DNA of 64,000 bases. Origin: Pseudoclavibacter caeni. Lineage in GTDB: Bacteria > Actinomycetota > Actinomycetes > Actinomycetales > Microbacteriaceae. The notes under the pieces are model-generated. The model ran no database searches, was not told where the DNA came from, and was given only the letters and a program-made list of their open reading frames with translations. The stretch lies in contig NZ_WBKA01000003.1 in the NCBI RefSeq assembly GCF_008831125.1, forward strand, positions 248,001 through 312,000, given 5' to 3'. Each line of letters starts with the position of its first letter. Positions within the stretch are counted from its first letter, which is position 1. This document shows positions 26,581 through 34,491 of the stretch, one piece after another. Position numbers and translations under genes: made by a program.

Positions 26581-28200
26581 GTGCGCACGACCGAGATCCC
26601 GGAGCTGCCCCTGCCCGAGGACGCGACGCTGACCATCCCGCAGCGGATCGCGCAGGGCGTGCGCGCGCTCGTCGACTCCGGAGCGCTCTCCCCCGGCGAC
26701 CCGGTGCCCGCCACAAGGCCCTGGGCCCAGCGGCTCGGCGTGTCGCGCAGCAGCGTCGTCGCCGCGTACGACCAGCTCGCCGCGGAGGGGTATCTGGCCG
26801 CCCGGCGGGGCTCGGCGACGCGGGTGAACCCCCGCCTCGCACTGCTGCACCCGCGGAACCGCACGGGGACGTCCCGCCCTGGCACCCGGGCGGAGGCGCT
26901 GCACCCCACGGCCCCGCATCCGGCGGCCACAGCACCGCACCCGGGCGCGTCCGTGCGGGGTGCATCCCCCGCCGCGGCGACCCCCGCCGCAGGGCCCCGG
27001 GCCAGGCCGCCGCGCCCCGGCGAGACGCCGCGTCGGCACGCCGGCGCGTCCCAGACCGACCGTGCCCCGGGCGCGCCGACCCCGATCGACCTGCTGCCCG
27101 ACCGCCCGGCGACGGACGCGCTGCGCACCCCCGCCTGGCGACGAGCCTGGCGCGAGGCCGCCGACGCCGTCCCCCGCCCGCTGCCGCCGGCCGGCGCGCC
27201 CGCGCTGCGCCGGGAGATCACCGAGCATCTCAGGCACATGCGCGGGCTCGTGCGCACGCCCGACGACCTGCTCGTCACCGCGGGCGCGCGCGAGGGGCTC
27301 GCGCTACTGCTGCGGACGCTGCAGGCCGACGCGCCCCGCGGCGGGCGCGCCCTGCGCGTGGGCGTCGAGGCACCGGGCTACCCCTCGCTGCGCCGGGTCG
27401 CCACCGCGCTCGGCGCGACGCTCGTGCCGCTGGCCGCCGACGCGTCCGGGCTCGTCACCGACCGGCTGCCGGACGCGGCGCCCGACGTCGTGATCGTGAC
27501 TCCCAGCCACCAGTACCCGCTCGGCGGGTCGCTGCCGATCGACCGGCGCCGCCAGCTGCTCGGCTGGGCCGCCGCGCACCGTGTGGTCGTCGTCGAGGAC
27601 GACTACGACTCCGAGCTGCGCTACGTCGGCCAGCCCCTACCGGCCCTCGCCGCGCTCGACGATCCCGTCAATGGCGTGGTGGTGACGCTCGGCACGTTCT
27701 CGAAGACCGTCGCCCCGGAGGTCGGGGTGGGCTTCGTCATCGCCCCGGACGGTCTGCGTGCGCGGATGCTGCAGCTGCGCGAGGTGCTCGGCTGCCCGGT
27801 GTCGGGTGTGGTGCAGACCGCGTTCACCGGTTATCTGCGCAGCGGGGAGCTGCGCCGGCACACCGCGCGGATGCGTCGCCGGTACCGGCAGCGTCGCGAC
27901 CGGGTGCTCGCGGTGCTCGGCCCGGTGCCGGGTGTGGAGGTGCTGCCCATGGACGGCGGACTGCACGCGGTCGTGCGCGTGCCCGGCGACGTCGACGAGG
28001 GCGCGCTGCAGGACGCGTGCGCCGCGGCCGGGCTGCGCACCGCGCCGCTGTCACGCTACTGGCGGGGTGCGGCGCCGCGTCCCCGGCCGATGGCCGGGCT
28101 CGTGATCGGCTACGCGCACCTCGAGGACCGCACGCTCGACGAGGGGCTCGCGAGACTGCGGCAGGTGCTGCGGTCGGTCAGTCCCCGAGCCCGCCGATGA
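26581..28200 (+). CDS. pdxR: MocR-type transcriptional regulator of PLP synthesis
   Basis: A 539-residue GntR/MocR regulator. The winged helix is at about residues 20-85 (RLGVSRSSVVAAYDQLAAEGYL), followed by an Ala/Pro/Arg-rich linker (about 95-165) and an aminotransferase-fold domain. That domain has VVVVEDDYDSELRY and the PLP lysine K375 in LGTFSKTVAPEVGVG. Such proteins sense PLP and activate pdxST. The GTG start has AGGAG seven bases upstream. Its divergent position beside pdxST is the standard arrangement. The 3' end overlaps the convergent YciI-family gene by 23 bp. Confidence 0.92.
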   Translation: MRTTEIPELPLPEDATLTIPQRIAQGVRALVDSGALSPGDPVPATRPWAQRLGVSRSSVVAAYDQLAAEGYLAARRGSATRVNPRLALLHPRNRTGTSRPGTRAEALHPTAPHPAATAPHPGASVRGASPAAATPAAGPRARPPRPGETPRRHAGASQTDRAPGAPTPIDLLPDRPATDALRTPAWRRAWREAADAVPRPLPPAGAPALRREITEHLRHMRGLVRTPDDLLVTAGAREGLALLLRTLQADAPRGGRALRVGVEAPGYPSLRRVATALGATLVPLAADASGLVTDRLPDAAPDVVIVTPSHQYPLGGSLPIDRRRQLLGWAAAHRVVVVEDDYDSELRYVGQPLPALAALDDPVNGVVVTLGTFSKTVAPEVGVGFVIAPDGLRARMLQLREVLGCPVSGVVQTAFTGYLRSGELRRHTARMRRRYRQRRDRVLAVLGPVPGVEVLPMDGGLHAVVRVPGDVDEGALQDACAAAGLRTAPLSRYWRGAAPRPRPMAGLVIGYAHLEDRTLDEGLARLRQVLRSVSPRARR

Positions 28201-28465
28201 CGATGTTCCATGCCTGGATGTGCCGCTCGGTCACGAGCCCGCTGGCGACCATCGGGTCGTCGTCACTCAGGGCGGCGGCCTGCTCGATCGAGTCGGCCTG
28301 CAGGATCAGCAGCGCGCTGTTCGGGCCGGGCACGGCCAGTGGCCCGGACGCCAGGTTCTGCCCGTTCTGCTGCAGCCCGGAGAGGTACGCGCGGTGCTCG
28401 GGCCGGGTGGCGGCGAGCGCCGCGTCGTCATCGATGTACACGTAGGTGACGGCGTAGAGCGACAT
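28178..28465 (-). CDS. YciI-related protein
   Basis: A 95-residue YCII-domain protein: a ferredoxin-like fold with a conserved His and Asp. VTYVYIDDDAALAATRPEHRAYL carries the family His (RPEHRAYL), and SDDDPMVASGLV carries the Asp pair. The biochemical role of the family is largely unknown. The ATG lies six bases after TACACT. Its last 23 bp overlap the convergent end of pdxR. Confidence 0.85.
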   Translation of the reverse strand: MSLYAVTYVYIDDDAALAATRPEHRAYLSGLQQNGQNLASGPLAVPGPNSALLILQADSIEQAAALSDDDPMVASGLVTERHIQAWNIVIGGLGD

Positions 28466-28471
28466 GCTGCG

Positions 28472-28477
28472 AGTGTA
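28472..28477 (-). promoter_or_regulatory. -10-like hexamer of the YciI gene (leaderless)
   Basis: TACACT on the minus strand ends six bases before the ATG at 28465. Confidence 0.55.
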
Positions 28478-28534
28478 GCCTCGGCGTCAGACGCGGCGAG
28501 TAGCGTGGATCGCACGACAGGGAGAGAAGGCCGG

Positions 28535-29458
28535 ATGCGCATCCTCATCGCCGGGGCCAGCGGGCTCGTGGGACAGGCGGTCGTCCGGGTGCTGGAGCCC
28601 GCCGCGCATGAGACGGCGGTGCTCGTGCGCCCGCAGACGCCCGTGCTCGGCGCGGCGCCGACGGTGTCGGCCCCGGTCAGCCGGGTGTGGCGCTGGGATC
28701 CCGTTGCCGGCACGGTCCCCGACGAGGCGATCGCCTGGGCGGACGCGGTGATCTCGCTGAACGGGGCGCCGCTCGCCCGCCTGCCCTGGACCCCGCGTCG
28801 ACGCGCCCTGATCCGCCGCAGCCGGGTGGCCCCCACCCGCGTGCTCGCCGAGGCGATCGCCGCGTCGCCCCGGCCGCCTGCCGCGTGGGTGAGTGCCTCC
28901 GCGGTCGGGATCTACGGCTCGCGGCCGGGCGAGCGGCTGATCGAGTCCGCCATCCCCGGCACCGGCTTCCTGGCCGACGTGGTGCGTGGCTGGGAGGCGG
29001 CGACCGAGCCGGCCCGCGCGACGACGCGCGTCGTGCATGCCCGCACCGGCCTCGTCCTCTCGCGACGGGGTGCGCTCGGCCCGATCGCCCGATTGGCCGA
29101 GCTGGGCGTGGCCGGCTCGCTGGGCTCCGGCCGCCAGCACTGGCCGTGGATCTCGCTGCATGACGAGGCGGCCGCGTTCGTCCATCTGGCCACGGCGAGC
29201 CTCATGTCGGGCGCGGTGAACCTCGCCGCGCCGGTGACCGCCACCTGCGGCGAGATCGTCGCCGCCGTGGCCGACGCGCTGGGACGTCCGCATCGCCTGC
29301 CCGTCCCAGGCTGGACACTGCGGGCTGTGCTCGGTGAGGCGGCCCGCGACCTGCTGCTGGCCGACCAGCGCGTGATGCCGCTGCGCCTCGTCGCCGACGG
29401 GTTCCGGTTCCGCGACACCGTGCTGGTGGACGCGGTGCGGGCCGGACTGCGACACTGA
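28535..29458 (+). CDS. TIGR01777-type NAD-dependent epimerase/dehydratase (SulA/YfcH family)
   Basis: A 307-residue short-chain dehydrogenase-like protein. The N-terminal Rossmann motif is ILIAGASGLVGQAVV, followed by AVISLNGAPLARLPWTPRRR, SASAVGIYGSRPGERLIE and the DUF1731-like C-terminus (VLGEAARDLLLADQRVMPLRL). The substrate is unknown; cyanobacterial and plastid relatives affect cell division. A loose GGGAGAGAAGG precedes the ATG. Confidence 0.88.
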   Translation: MRILIAGASGLVGQAVVRVLEPAAHETAVLVRPQTPVLGAAPTVSAPVSRVWRWDPVAGTVPDEAIAWADAVISLNGAPLARLPWTPRRRALIRRSRVAPTRVLAEAIAASPRPPAAWVSASAVGIYGSRPGERLIESAIPGTGFLADVVRGWEAATEPARATTRVVHARTGLVLSRRGALGPIARLAELGVAGSLGSGRQHWPWISLHDEAAAFVHLATASLMSGAVNLAAPVTATCGEIVAAVADALGRPHRLPVPGWTLRAVLGEAARDLLLADQRVMPLRLVADGFRFRDTVLVDAVRAGLRH

Positions 29459-29638
29459 GACGGACTGGGGCGGGCCGGGCTGCGGCACTGAGGCAGGCGG
29501 GGACGGGGCTCCCCGGCACAGCCCCATGCACGGCAGCGGCACGGAATACCCCGCCCGAGACCGGTTGTTGGATACCCTTGATGGCAGCGGCGCACAGTGG
29601 CGCGCATCGATCAACACACAGACGCAGAGGAGATCACC

Positions 29639-30505
29639 TTGGCACTCGACAATCCCGTCCTCTCGAAGTCGCCGTACTTCAACGGGCAGGCGCCCCGGGT
29701 GGGTGAGACCGCGAGCGCCGACCAGCTGCGGGCGATGTACGACCAGCCGGCCGCAGCCGAGCCCACCGTCCGGCAGGCCGGATCCGGGTTCGGCGGCGAC
29801 GGGGCCGACATCACGCACCCCCTCTCCGCCGCGGAGCGGATGAGCTATGACGGCGTGATCGTCAAGACGGCCGGTCTGTTCGCCGTGCTGCTCGCCGGCG
29901 CCGCGGTCGGGTGGTTCCTCCCGGGACTCATGATGGTGGGTGTCATCGGCGGCCTCGTGCTGGGGCTGATCAACTCGTTCAAGCGGGAGCCCTCCGTGCC
30001 GCTCATCCTCGCCTACGGCGCGGCCGAGGGGCTGTTCATCGGCGGCATCTCCAGCGTGTTCGCGCAGACGTACTACGGCGGCATCGTCATGCAGGCGGTG
30101 CTCGCGACGCTGTGCGTGTTCGGCGTGACACTCGCGCTGTTCGCGAGCGGCAAGGTGCGCGCCTCGGCACGGGGCGCGAAGATCCTGCTCATCGCGATGG
30201 TCGGCTACTTGGTGTTCGGCGTCGTCAACCTCATCCTCTCGATGACCGGCGCGGTCACCGATCCCTTCGGCCTCTACGGGGCGCACCTCTTCGGCATCCC
30301 CGTCGCCGCACTGGTCGGCGTGCTCGTGGTCATCATGGCCGCGTACTCCCTCGTGCTCGACTTCGACCAGATCCAGACCGGCGTGCGCGCCGGCGCCCCG
30401 GCGAAGTACGGGTGGACGGCCGCGTTCGGCCTCGTGGTCACCCTGGTGTGGCTGTACATCGAGTTCCTGCGCCTGTTCGCGGTGCTCGCCAGCAACCGGG
30501 AGTGA
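29639..30505 (+). CDS. Bax inhibitor-1/YccA family membrane protein
   Basis: A 288-residue multi-pass membrane protein. After a cytoplasmic N-terminus (ALDNPVLSKSPYFNG, typical of actinobacterial members) about seven membrane segments run from residue 75 to the end. I chose TTG 29639, preceded by GAGGAG at eight bases, because actinobacterial homologues begin with this peptide; a reading starting at 29597 adds 14 non-conserved residues. The role is uncertain; relatives are pH-sensitive calcium-leak channels or FtsH modulators. Confidence 0.87.
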   Translation: MALDNPVLSKSPYFNGQAPRVGETASADQLRAMYDQPAAAEPTVRQAGSGFGGDGADITHPLSAAERMSYDGVIVKTAGLFAVLLAGAAVGWFLPGLMMVGVIGGLVLGLINSFKREPSVPLILAYGAAEGLFIGGISSVFAQTYYGGIVMQAVLATLCVFGVTLALFASGKVRASARGAKILLIAMVGYLVFGVVNLILSMTGAVTDPFGLYGAHLFGIPVAALVGVLVVIMAAYSLVLDFDQIQTGVRAGAPAKYGWTAAFGLVVTLVWLYIEFLRLFAVLASNRE

Positions 30506-30525
30506 CGCCGGCCCAGCCCGCATCC

Positions 30526-30559
30526 GAGGCCCCGTGACGTGTTCGCGTCACGGGGCCTC
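30526..30559 (+). terminator. Terminator hairpin after the YccA-family gene
   Basis: A perfect 14-bp stem (GAGGCCCCGTGACG / CGTCACGGGGCCTC) with the loop TGTTCG lies 20 bp after the stop. There is no long T-run, as is common in very G+C-rich Actinobacteria. Confidence 0.8.
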
Positions 30560-30644
30560 GTCGTGTCCGGGGCCTCGTCACGGAGCAGGGACATCCGCCT
30601 CGTCCGGAACCTCGACGGGTTCGTGGGGCCTCGTCGTGTCCGGG
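30552..30644. repeat. 20-bp perfect direct repeat downstream of the terminator
   Basis: GGGGCCTCGTCGTGTCCGGG occurs at 30552-30571 and again at 30625-30644. The first copy shares its start with the terminator's 3' arm, and related GGGGCTCCGTCG lies further on. It looks like local duplication of terminator-arm sequence. With the next 170 bp, this fills the 312-bp gap before the GntR gene. Confidence 0.6.
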
Positions 30645-30783
30645 AGCATCCGCCGGTCTCGTGGGGCTCCGTCGCGGGCGCCATTCGCCACAGTCCGGGT
30701 GGATCTGCGCTCGCGGACCACGTCCGGCACGATCCCGACGAACCGCCCCGACTGCGGATGGCCAGCAGGTGTACACTCCCATC

Positions 30784-30793
30784 TTGTATCCAA
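30784..30793 (+). promoter_or_regulatory. Candidate GntR (FCD-type) operator
   Basis: TTGTATCCAA differs at one position from the palindrome TTGTATACAA often bound by FCD-type GntR proteins; a second TTGTAT follows at 30795. It lies 25 bp before the GntR start and just after a TACACT box, so autoregulation is likely. Confidence 0.4.
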
Positions 30794-30817
30794 GTTGTAT
30801 GCGAAGGAGTGCCGACC

Positions 30818-31456
30818 GTGGCCGCACTGGCGTCCGAACGCGTCTATGACGATCTCAAGGAGCGCATCATCCTCGGGGAGATCCCCGGCAACGCCCTGCT
30901 GAGCGAGGGCGAGGTGGCGCAGCGCCTCGGCGTGAGCCGCACCCCCGTGCGCGAAGCGTTCCTGCGTCTGCAGACCGAGGGGTGGATGCACCTGTACCCG
31001 AAGCGCGGCGCGCTCGTCGAGGGCGTGGACCAGCACGAGGGCACCGAGATCCTCGAGGCCCGCCGACTCATCGAGGTCTGGGCGGCCAGACGCATCTGCG
31101 CGACACCCACACAGTGCGAACGCGTCGTCGACGAGCTCGACCGGGCCCTGGACGAGCAGGAGCACGCCCTGACCGAGACCGCTCCCCTGCCCGCGTTCCT
31201 CGATGCGGATCTCCACTTCCACCAGCTGCTCGTCGAGCGCGCCGGCAACCGCATCCTCACCGCCGTCGCCCACCAGCTGGCCGATCGCCAGCGCCGGATG
31301 ACCGCCCTGGCGGTATCCGCCGGCGCGGATCGACCACGGCGGGTGCTCACCCAGCACCGGGCGCTGCTCGAGACGCTGCGCACGGGCGACGCCGACGCGT
31401 TCGCCGCGGCTCTCGACCGCCACTTCGCTGACATCCACGGCGGCGACACCCGGTAG
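30818..31456 (+). CDS. GntR-family transcriptional regulator, FCD (FadR) subfamily
   Basis: A 212-residue regulator. The N-terminal winged helix-turn-helix is VAQRLGVSRTPVREAFLRLQTEGW (about residues 29-52). The C-terminal all-helical FCD ligand domain has the metal-site spacing of acidic and histidine residues (DADLHFHQLL ... RVLTQHRALLE ... HFADIH). GTG 30818 has AGGAG nine bases upstream. It probably controls the MFS gene 271 bp downstream. The ligand is unknown, usually a small organic acid. Confidence 0.88.
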   Translation: MAALASERVYDDLKERIILGEIPGNALLSEGEVAQRLGVSRTPVREAFLRLQTEGWMHLYPKRGALVEGVDQHEGTEILEARRLIEVWAARRICATPTQCERVVDELDRALDEQEHALTETAPLPAFLDADLHFHQLLVERAGNRILTAVAHQLADRQRRMTALAVSAGADRPRRVLTQHRALLETLRTGDADAFAAALDRHFADIHGGDTR

Positions 31457-31727
31457 CGCCCCGGCCGGCGTCAGCCCAGCCCGCCACAGCATCCGCACCT
31501 GCGTCGCATCCGGCCCGCGATGTCCTGGCGCGACTCGGCACGTCCCTGATCACAGCACCGCACGCCGCGATGCGTTCGCCGGGCTGGCACCAGCCGACGG
31601 ACTCCGCCCCGCGGCGTCCGGCCAGCCCGTCGCCTGGCCTGCTCCTCCCCGTCCGGCATCTCGCCGGCCTCGGCTCCTCCCACCGTCCCTCCTCCCACGA
31701 TCTACACAACGTCACGACCTTAAAGCC

Positions 31728-33080
31728 ATGTCCTCCTTCTCTCCCGTCTTCCCCTCCTCCCCCTCCTCCGCAGCCGACGCCGCCGTGACCCCCGTCCGTC
31801 ACCGACGTCGCCCCGACTGGCTCGCCGCCGCCGGTGTACTGTTCGCCGTCGCCTGGGGCGGCAACGAGTTCACGCCGCTGCTCGCCCTCTACCGCATCCA
31901 TGACCACATGAGCGCCCAGAGCGTGAACGTGCTGCTCGGCGCCTACGTGCTCGGCATCATCCCCGCGCTGCTCATCGGCGGGCCGTTGTCCGACCTGCGC
32001 GGCCGACGCCCGCTCATGCACCTCGCGCCGGCGCTGTCGATCGCGGGCAGCGTCCTGCTCACCCTCGGCGCAGTGTGCCATCCACTGCTGTTCATCGGAC
32101 GCATCTGCTCGGGGCTCGCCCTCGGGCTGGTCATGGCCGTGGGGTCGAGCTGGATCAAAGAGCTCTCCACCCCGCCGTACTCCACCTCCGGCGACGCCGG
32201 GTCTGGTGCCCGGCGGGCCACGATGGCGCTCACCGTCGGCTTCGCCCTGGGCGCGGTGGTCGCCGCACTGCTCGCTCAGTTCACCCCGATCCCGGAGATC
32301 GCCCCATACGCGGTGAACATCGTGCTCACCGCCGCCCTGTGGCTCGTGCTCATCGGCACCCCGGAGACGAACCCGACGGTCACCGGCGTGCCGCTCGGCA
32401 AGGACGAGGACGCCACGTCATCTGCGCCAGGGACGTCCACAGCGGCCTCGGCCACGCCGGCGCGGACGCCCTCCGCACCAGCGCATGAGTCGCTGCGGGA
32501 TGCACTGCGGCTGCGCGAGGCCGTCTCGCCCCGGTTCCTGCTCGTCGTGCTGCCCATGGCACCGTGGGTGTTCGGGGCCGCCGCGAGTGCGTACGCCGTG
32601 CTGCCAGCGCTCGTGATGGATCTGGTGCCCGGTTTCGAGGTCGCCTTCGCCGGCATCCTGTGCTTCGTGGCGCTGAGCTTCGGGGTGCTCAGCCAGCAGA
32701 TGGCGCGGCACCTCATCCGCCCGCACAGCCAGCGGGCCATCGCGTCCGCCATGCTCGCGGTGATCGTCGGCGTGGTCATCGCCGCGGCGAGCGCGTTCAC
32801 CCACAGCATGGTGATCACGGTCGTCGCAGCCGCCGCGCTCGGGTTCGCGTACGGACTGCTGCTCATCGCCGGTCTGCAAGAGACCCAGCACTGCGCCAGA
32901 CCGGAGCACCTGGGTGGCATGGTCGGCGTGTACTACTCGCTGACCTACCTCGGGTTCTTCATCCCCGCCATCCTGTCAGCGCTCGCGCCGATGATCACCT
33001 ACGGGGCGATGTTCCTCATCGGCGGCGCCATCGCCGCGGCGAGCGTGGTCGTCATCCAGGTGGGCGTGCGGCGGTTCTGA
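31728..33080 (+). CDS. MFS transporter
   Basis: A 450-residue major facilitator with a Ser/Pro-rich N-terminal tail, six helices, an Ala/Thr/Ser-rich central loop (about residues 220-265) and six more helices. The loop 2-3 signature GGPLSDLRGRRPLMHL is clear. The substrate is unknown. The start ATG has no convincing ribosome-binding site. The 271-bp gap upstream of it holds no gene I can see. It is the last gene before the foreign region and follows a GntR regulator. Confidence 0.82.
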   Translation: MSSFSPVFPSSPSSAADAAVTPVRHRRRPDWLAAAGVLFAVAWGGNEFTPLLALYRIHDHMSAQSVNVLLGAYVLGIIPALLIGGPLSDLRGRRPLMHLAPALSIAGSVLLTLGAVCHPLLFIGRICSGLALGLVMAVGSSWIKELSTPPYSTSGDAGSGARRATMALTVGFALGAVVAALLAQFTPIPEIAPYAVNIVLTAALWLVLIGTPETNPTVTGVPLGKDEDATSSAPGTSTAASATPARTPSAPAHESLRDALRLREAVSPRFLLVVLPMAPWVFGAAASAYAVLPALVMDLVPGFEVAFAGILCFVALSFGVLSQQMARHLIRPHSQRAIASAMLAVIVGVVIAAASAFTHSMVITVVAAAALGFAYGLLLIAGLQETQHCARPEHLGGMVGVYYSLTYLGFFIPAILSALAPMITYGAMFLIGGAIAAASVVVIQVGVRRF

Positions 33081-33134
33081 CCCGAGGGCTCATTCGCAGG
33101 CGCCGGGAAACCGGCTCTTCGGACATCTTCTGGT

Positions 33135-33965
33135 GGGAGTCATTAGACAAGGCGAGGAGCATGCACAGCAGGTGGTTGTGCTGGTTGCGGAGCCCTTTCG
33201 CGAGACGTCGGTGGAGCTCGATGATCCCGTTGACGGCCTCGGTGCCTCCGTCGTGCGCGGCTGGTGGTGAAGTACGCGAGGAACGCGTCACCCCATCGGT
33301 GGCGGGACCGGCCCAGATGGGTGGTCTCGGGGGATCGGGCAGGTGTGGAATGCGTCGGCGACCTTCTCGGGGCGATCCGCCGCCCGGCGGCGAGGTCCTT
33401 CTGGTGGTAGGCGGAACGTAGTTGCTGGGCGCACTGCCACGCGACGAACACCTCGTCGTGGGCGGGGTCGGTCTCGATGGCCGCGACCAGCCGGGCGCGC
33501 TGCTTGTCGGTGAGGTTCTCGGCCCCGGCGCGCAAGATAGTCTGGATCCCGTAGAGCGGGTCGCCGGTCCGACCGCGATGCCCGAGGGTGTCCTGCTGGA
33601 CGCGGCGGCGGACCTCGTCGACCGCGGCGGTGCCGCGTTTCACGACGTGGAACGCGTCCAGCACGGCCATGGCGTCTTCAAACTGGTCGTCGATCACGGT
33701 CGTGTCCCCGGCGAACAGGTCCAACACACCACCAGCGCGTTCCGACGGAACACATCACCGCGTCCGGCGAGCCAGGATGCGTAGGCCTTCCAGAAACGGC
33801 CGGGCACCAGGTCCGGCAGCCTCGCCGGCGACCGACCCAGCGCCGCACGATGGGCACCCAGTCGAGGACGCGAGGCTCGAGACCGTGACCACCAGCAGCA
33901 GCCCATCGCCGCGGTCGACGTCCTCGACATGGACACCATCAAGACCGAGCAGAAGATCGCAGCGA
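33135..33965 (-). pseudogene. ISL3-family transposase remnant (frameshifted, internally deleted)
   Basis: Reading leftward, N-terminal CDLLLGLDGVHVEDVD and CPSCGAG appear. About 100 or more residues including the helix-turn-helix and first catalytic part are then missing. The sequence resumes with RLPDLVPGRFWKAYASWLAGRGD, changes frame to FEDAMAVLDAFHVVKRGT and DEVRRRVQQDTLGHRGR, and shifts again before FLAYFTT and GGTEAVNGIIELHRRLAKG. At least three frame changes make it inactive. Confidence 0.85.
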
Positions 33966-33987
33966 GAACACGCGCCGAAGGCAGAGC

Positions 33988-34212
33988 ATCCTGTCGGCCT
34001 GCCCGATCCCCGAGATCGCACGCCTGGGCCGCACCCTCCGCCGCTGGCGAGCCGCGTTCCTGGCCTACTTCACGACCGGACGATCATCGAACGGCGGAAC
34101 TGAGGCCGTGAACGGGATCATCGAGCTGCACCGTCGCCTCGCCCGCGGCTTCCGCAACCGCGACAACTACCGGCTCCGCATGCTCCTCGCCGCCGGCGGA
34201 CTCACCCCATGA
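33988..34212 (+). pseudogene. C-terminal fragment of an ISL3-family transposase
   Basis: The frame reads CPIPEIARLGRTLRRWRAAF, then FLAYFTTGRSSNGGTEAVNG and RGFRNRDNYRLRMLLAAGG to a TGA at 34210. This is the intact last 75 residues of an ISL3 transposase, including the DDE-domain end. The N-terminal part is absent. It is close in sequence to, but not identical with, the minus-strand copy. Confidence 0.85.
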
Positions 34213-34263
34213 CCCCCACCGGATGTCCGAAGAGCCGCTAATGTCCATACATGAAACTTTATG

Positions 34264-34283
34264 TAAGATGTGAGCATGTCTTA
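34264..34283. promoter_or_regulatory. Candidate operator upstream of the antitoxin gene
   Basis: An imperfect 20-bp palindrome, TAAGA-TGTGAGCATG-TCTTA, with five-base perfect outer arms, lies 22 bp before the antitoxin start. Phd/YefM proteins bind such palindromes to repress their own operon, so this could control the whole restriction operon. Confidence 0.4.
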
Positions 34284-34305
34284 ACCGCCCGAAAGGTGAA
34301 CAGCC

Positions 34306-34491
34306 ATGGCAATCATCCGACCCGTATCCGACCTGCAGCGCAAGGTCGGCGAGCTAACCCGGCTCGCCAAGGAAACGAAGGAGCCCATATACCTCACCAA
34401 GAACGGCGCCGAGCATCTCGTGCTCATCGACTTCGACGAGTTCGAGCGCCTGGCGAAGCTCGCCGGAAGAAGCGAGGCGAGGCGGCCATGA
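34306..34491 (+). CDS. Phd/YefM-type antitoxin-like protein, coupled to hsdR
   Basis: A 61-residue protein. IIRPVSDLQRKVGELTRLAKETKEPIYLTKNGAEHLVLIDFDEFERL is a full Phd/YefM (type II antitoxin) DNA-binding fold. Only about 15 residues follow it, so the usual toxin-wrapping tail is short. No toxin gene (Doc, YoeB, RelE) precedes or follows. Its TGA overlaps the hsdR start as ATGA, so it is translationally coupled to the restriction subunit. AAAGGTGA is its ribosome-binding site. It may act as an operon regulator like a restriction C protein, or be the remnant of a toxin-antitoxin pair. Confidence 0.85.
   Translation: MAIIRPVSDLQRKVGELTRLAKETKEPIYLTKNGAEHLVLIDFDEFERLAKLAGRSEARRP

Larger units (their letters stand above)
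33112..34237. mobile_element. Decayed ISL3-family element: two remnants in opposite orientation
   Basis: Matching inverted ends bound the region: CGGCTCTTCGGACATC at 33112-33127 and its exact reverse complement at 34222-34237, typical of ISL3 ends. Inside are a minus-strand transposase remnant and a plus-strand C-terminal fragment. Both outer ends therefore correspond to the transposase 3' end, and the 5' ends are lost at the junction near 33960-33988. No 8-bp target duplication is visible (GGGAAACC left, GCTAATGT right). It marks the left edge of the foreign block. Confidence 0.8.

Noticed and set aside
32276-32920. Minus-strand frame opposite the MFS gene at 31728
   Set aside because: Ser/Thr/Ala-rich antisense translation without domains; the plus-strand MFS protein has full family motifs.
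34240-34490. A toxin gene partnering the Phd-like antitoxin
   Set aside because: No Doc-, RelE- or YoeB-like frame is present on either side; hsdR begins in the antitoxin stop codon.
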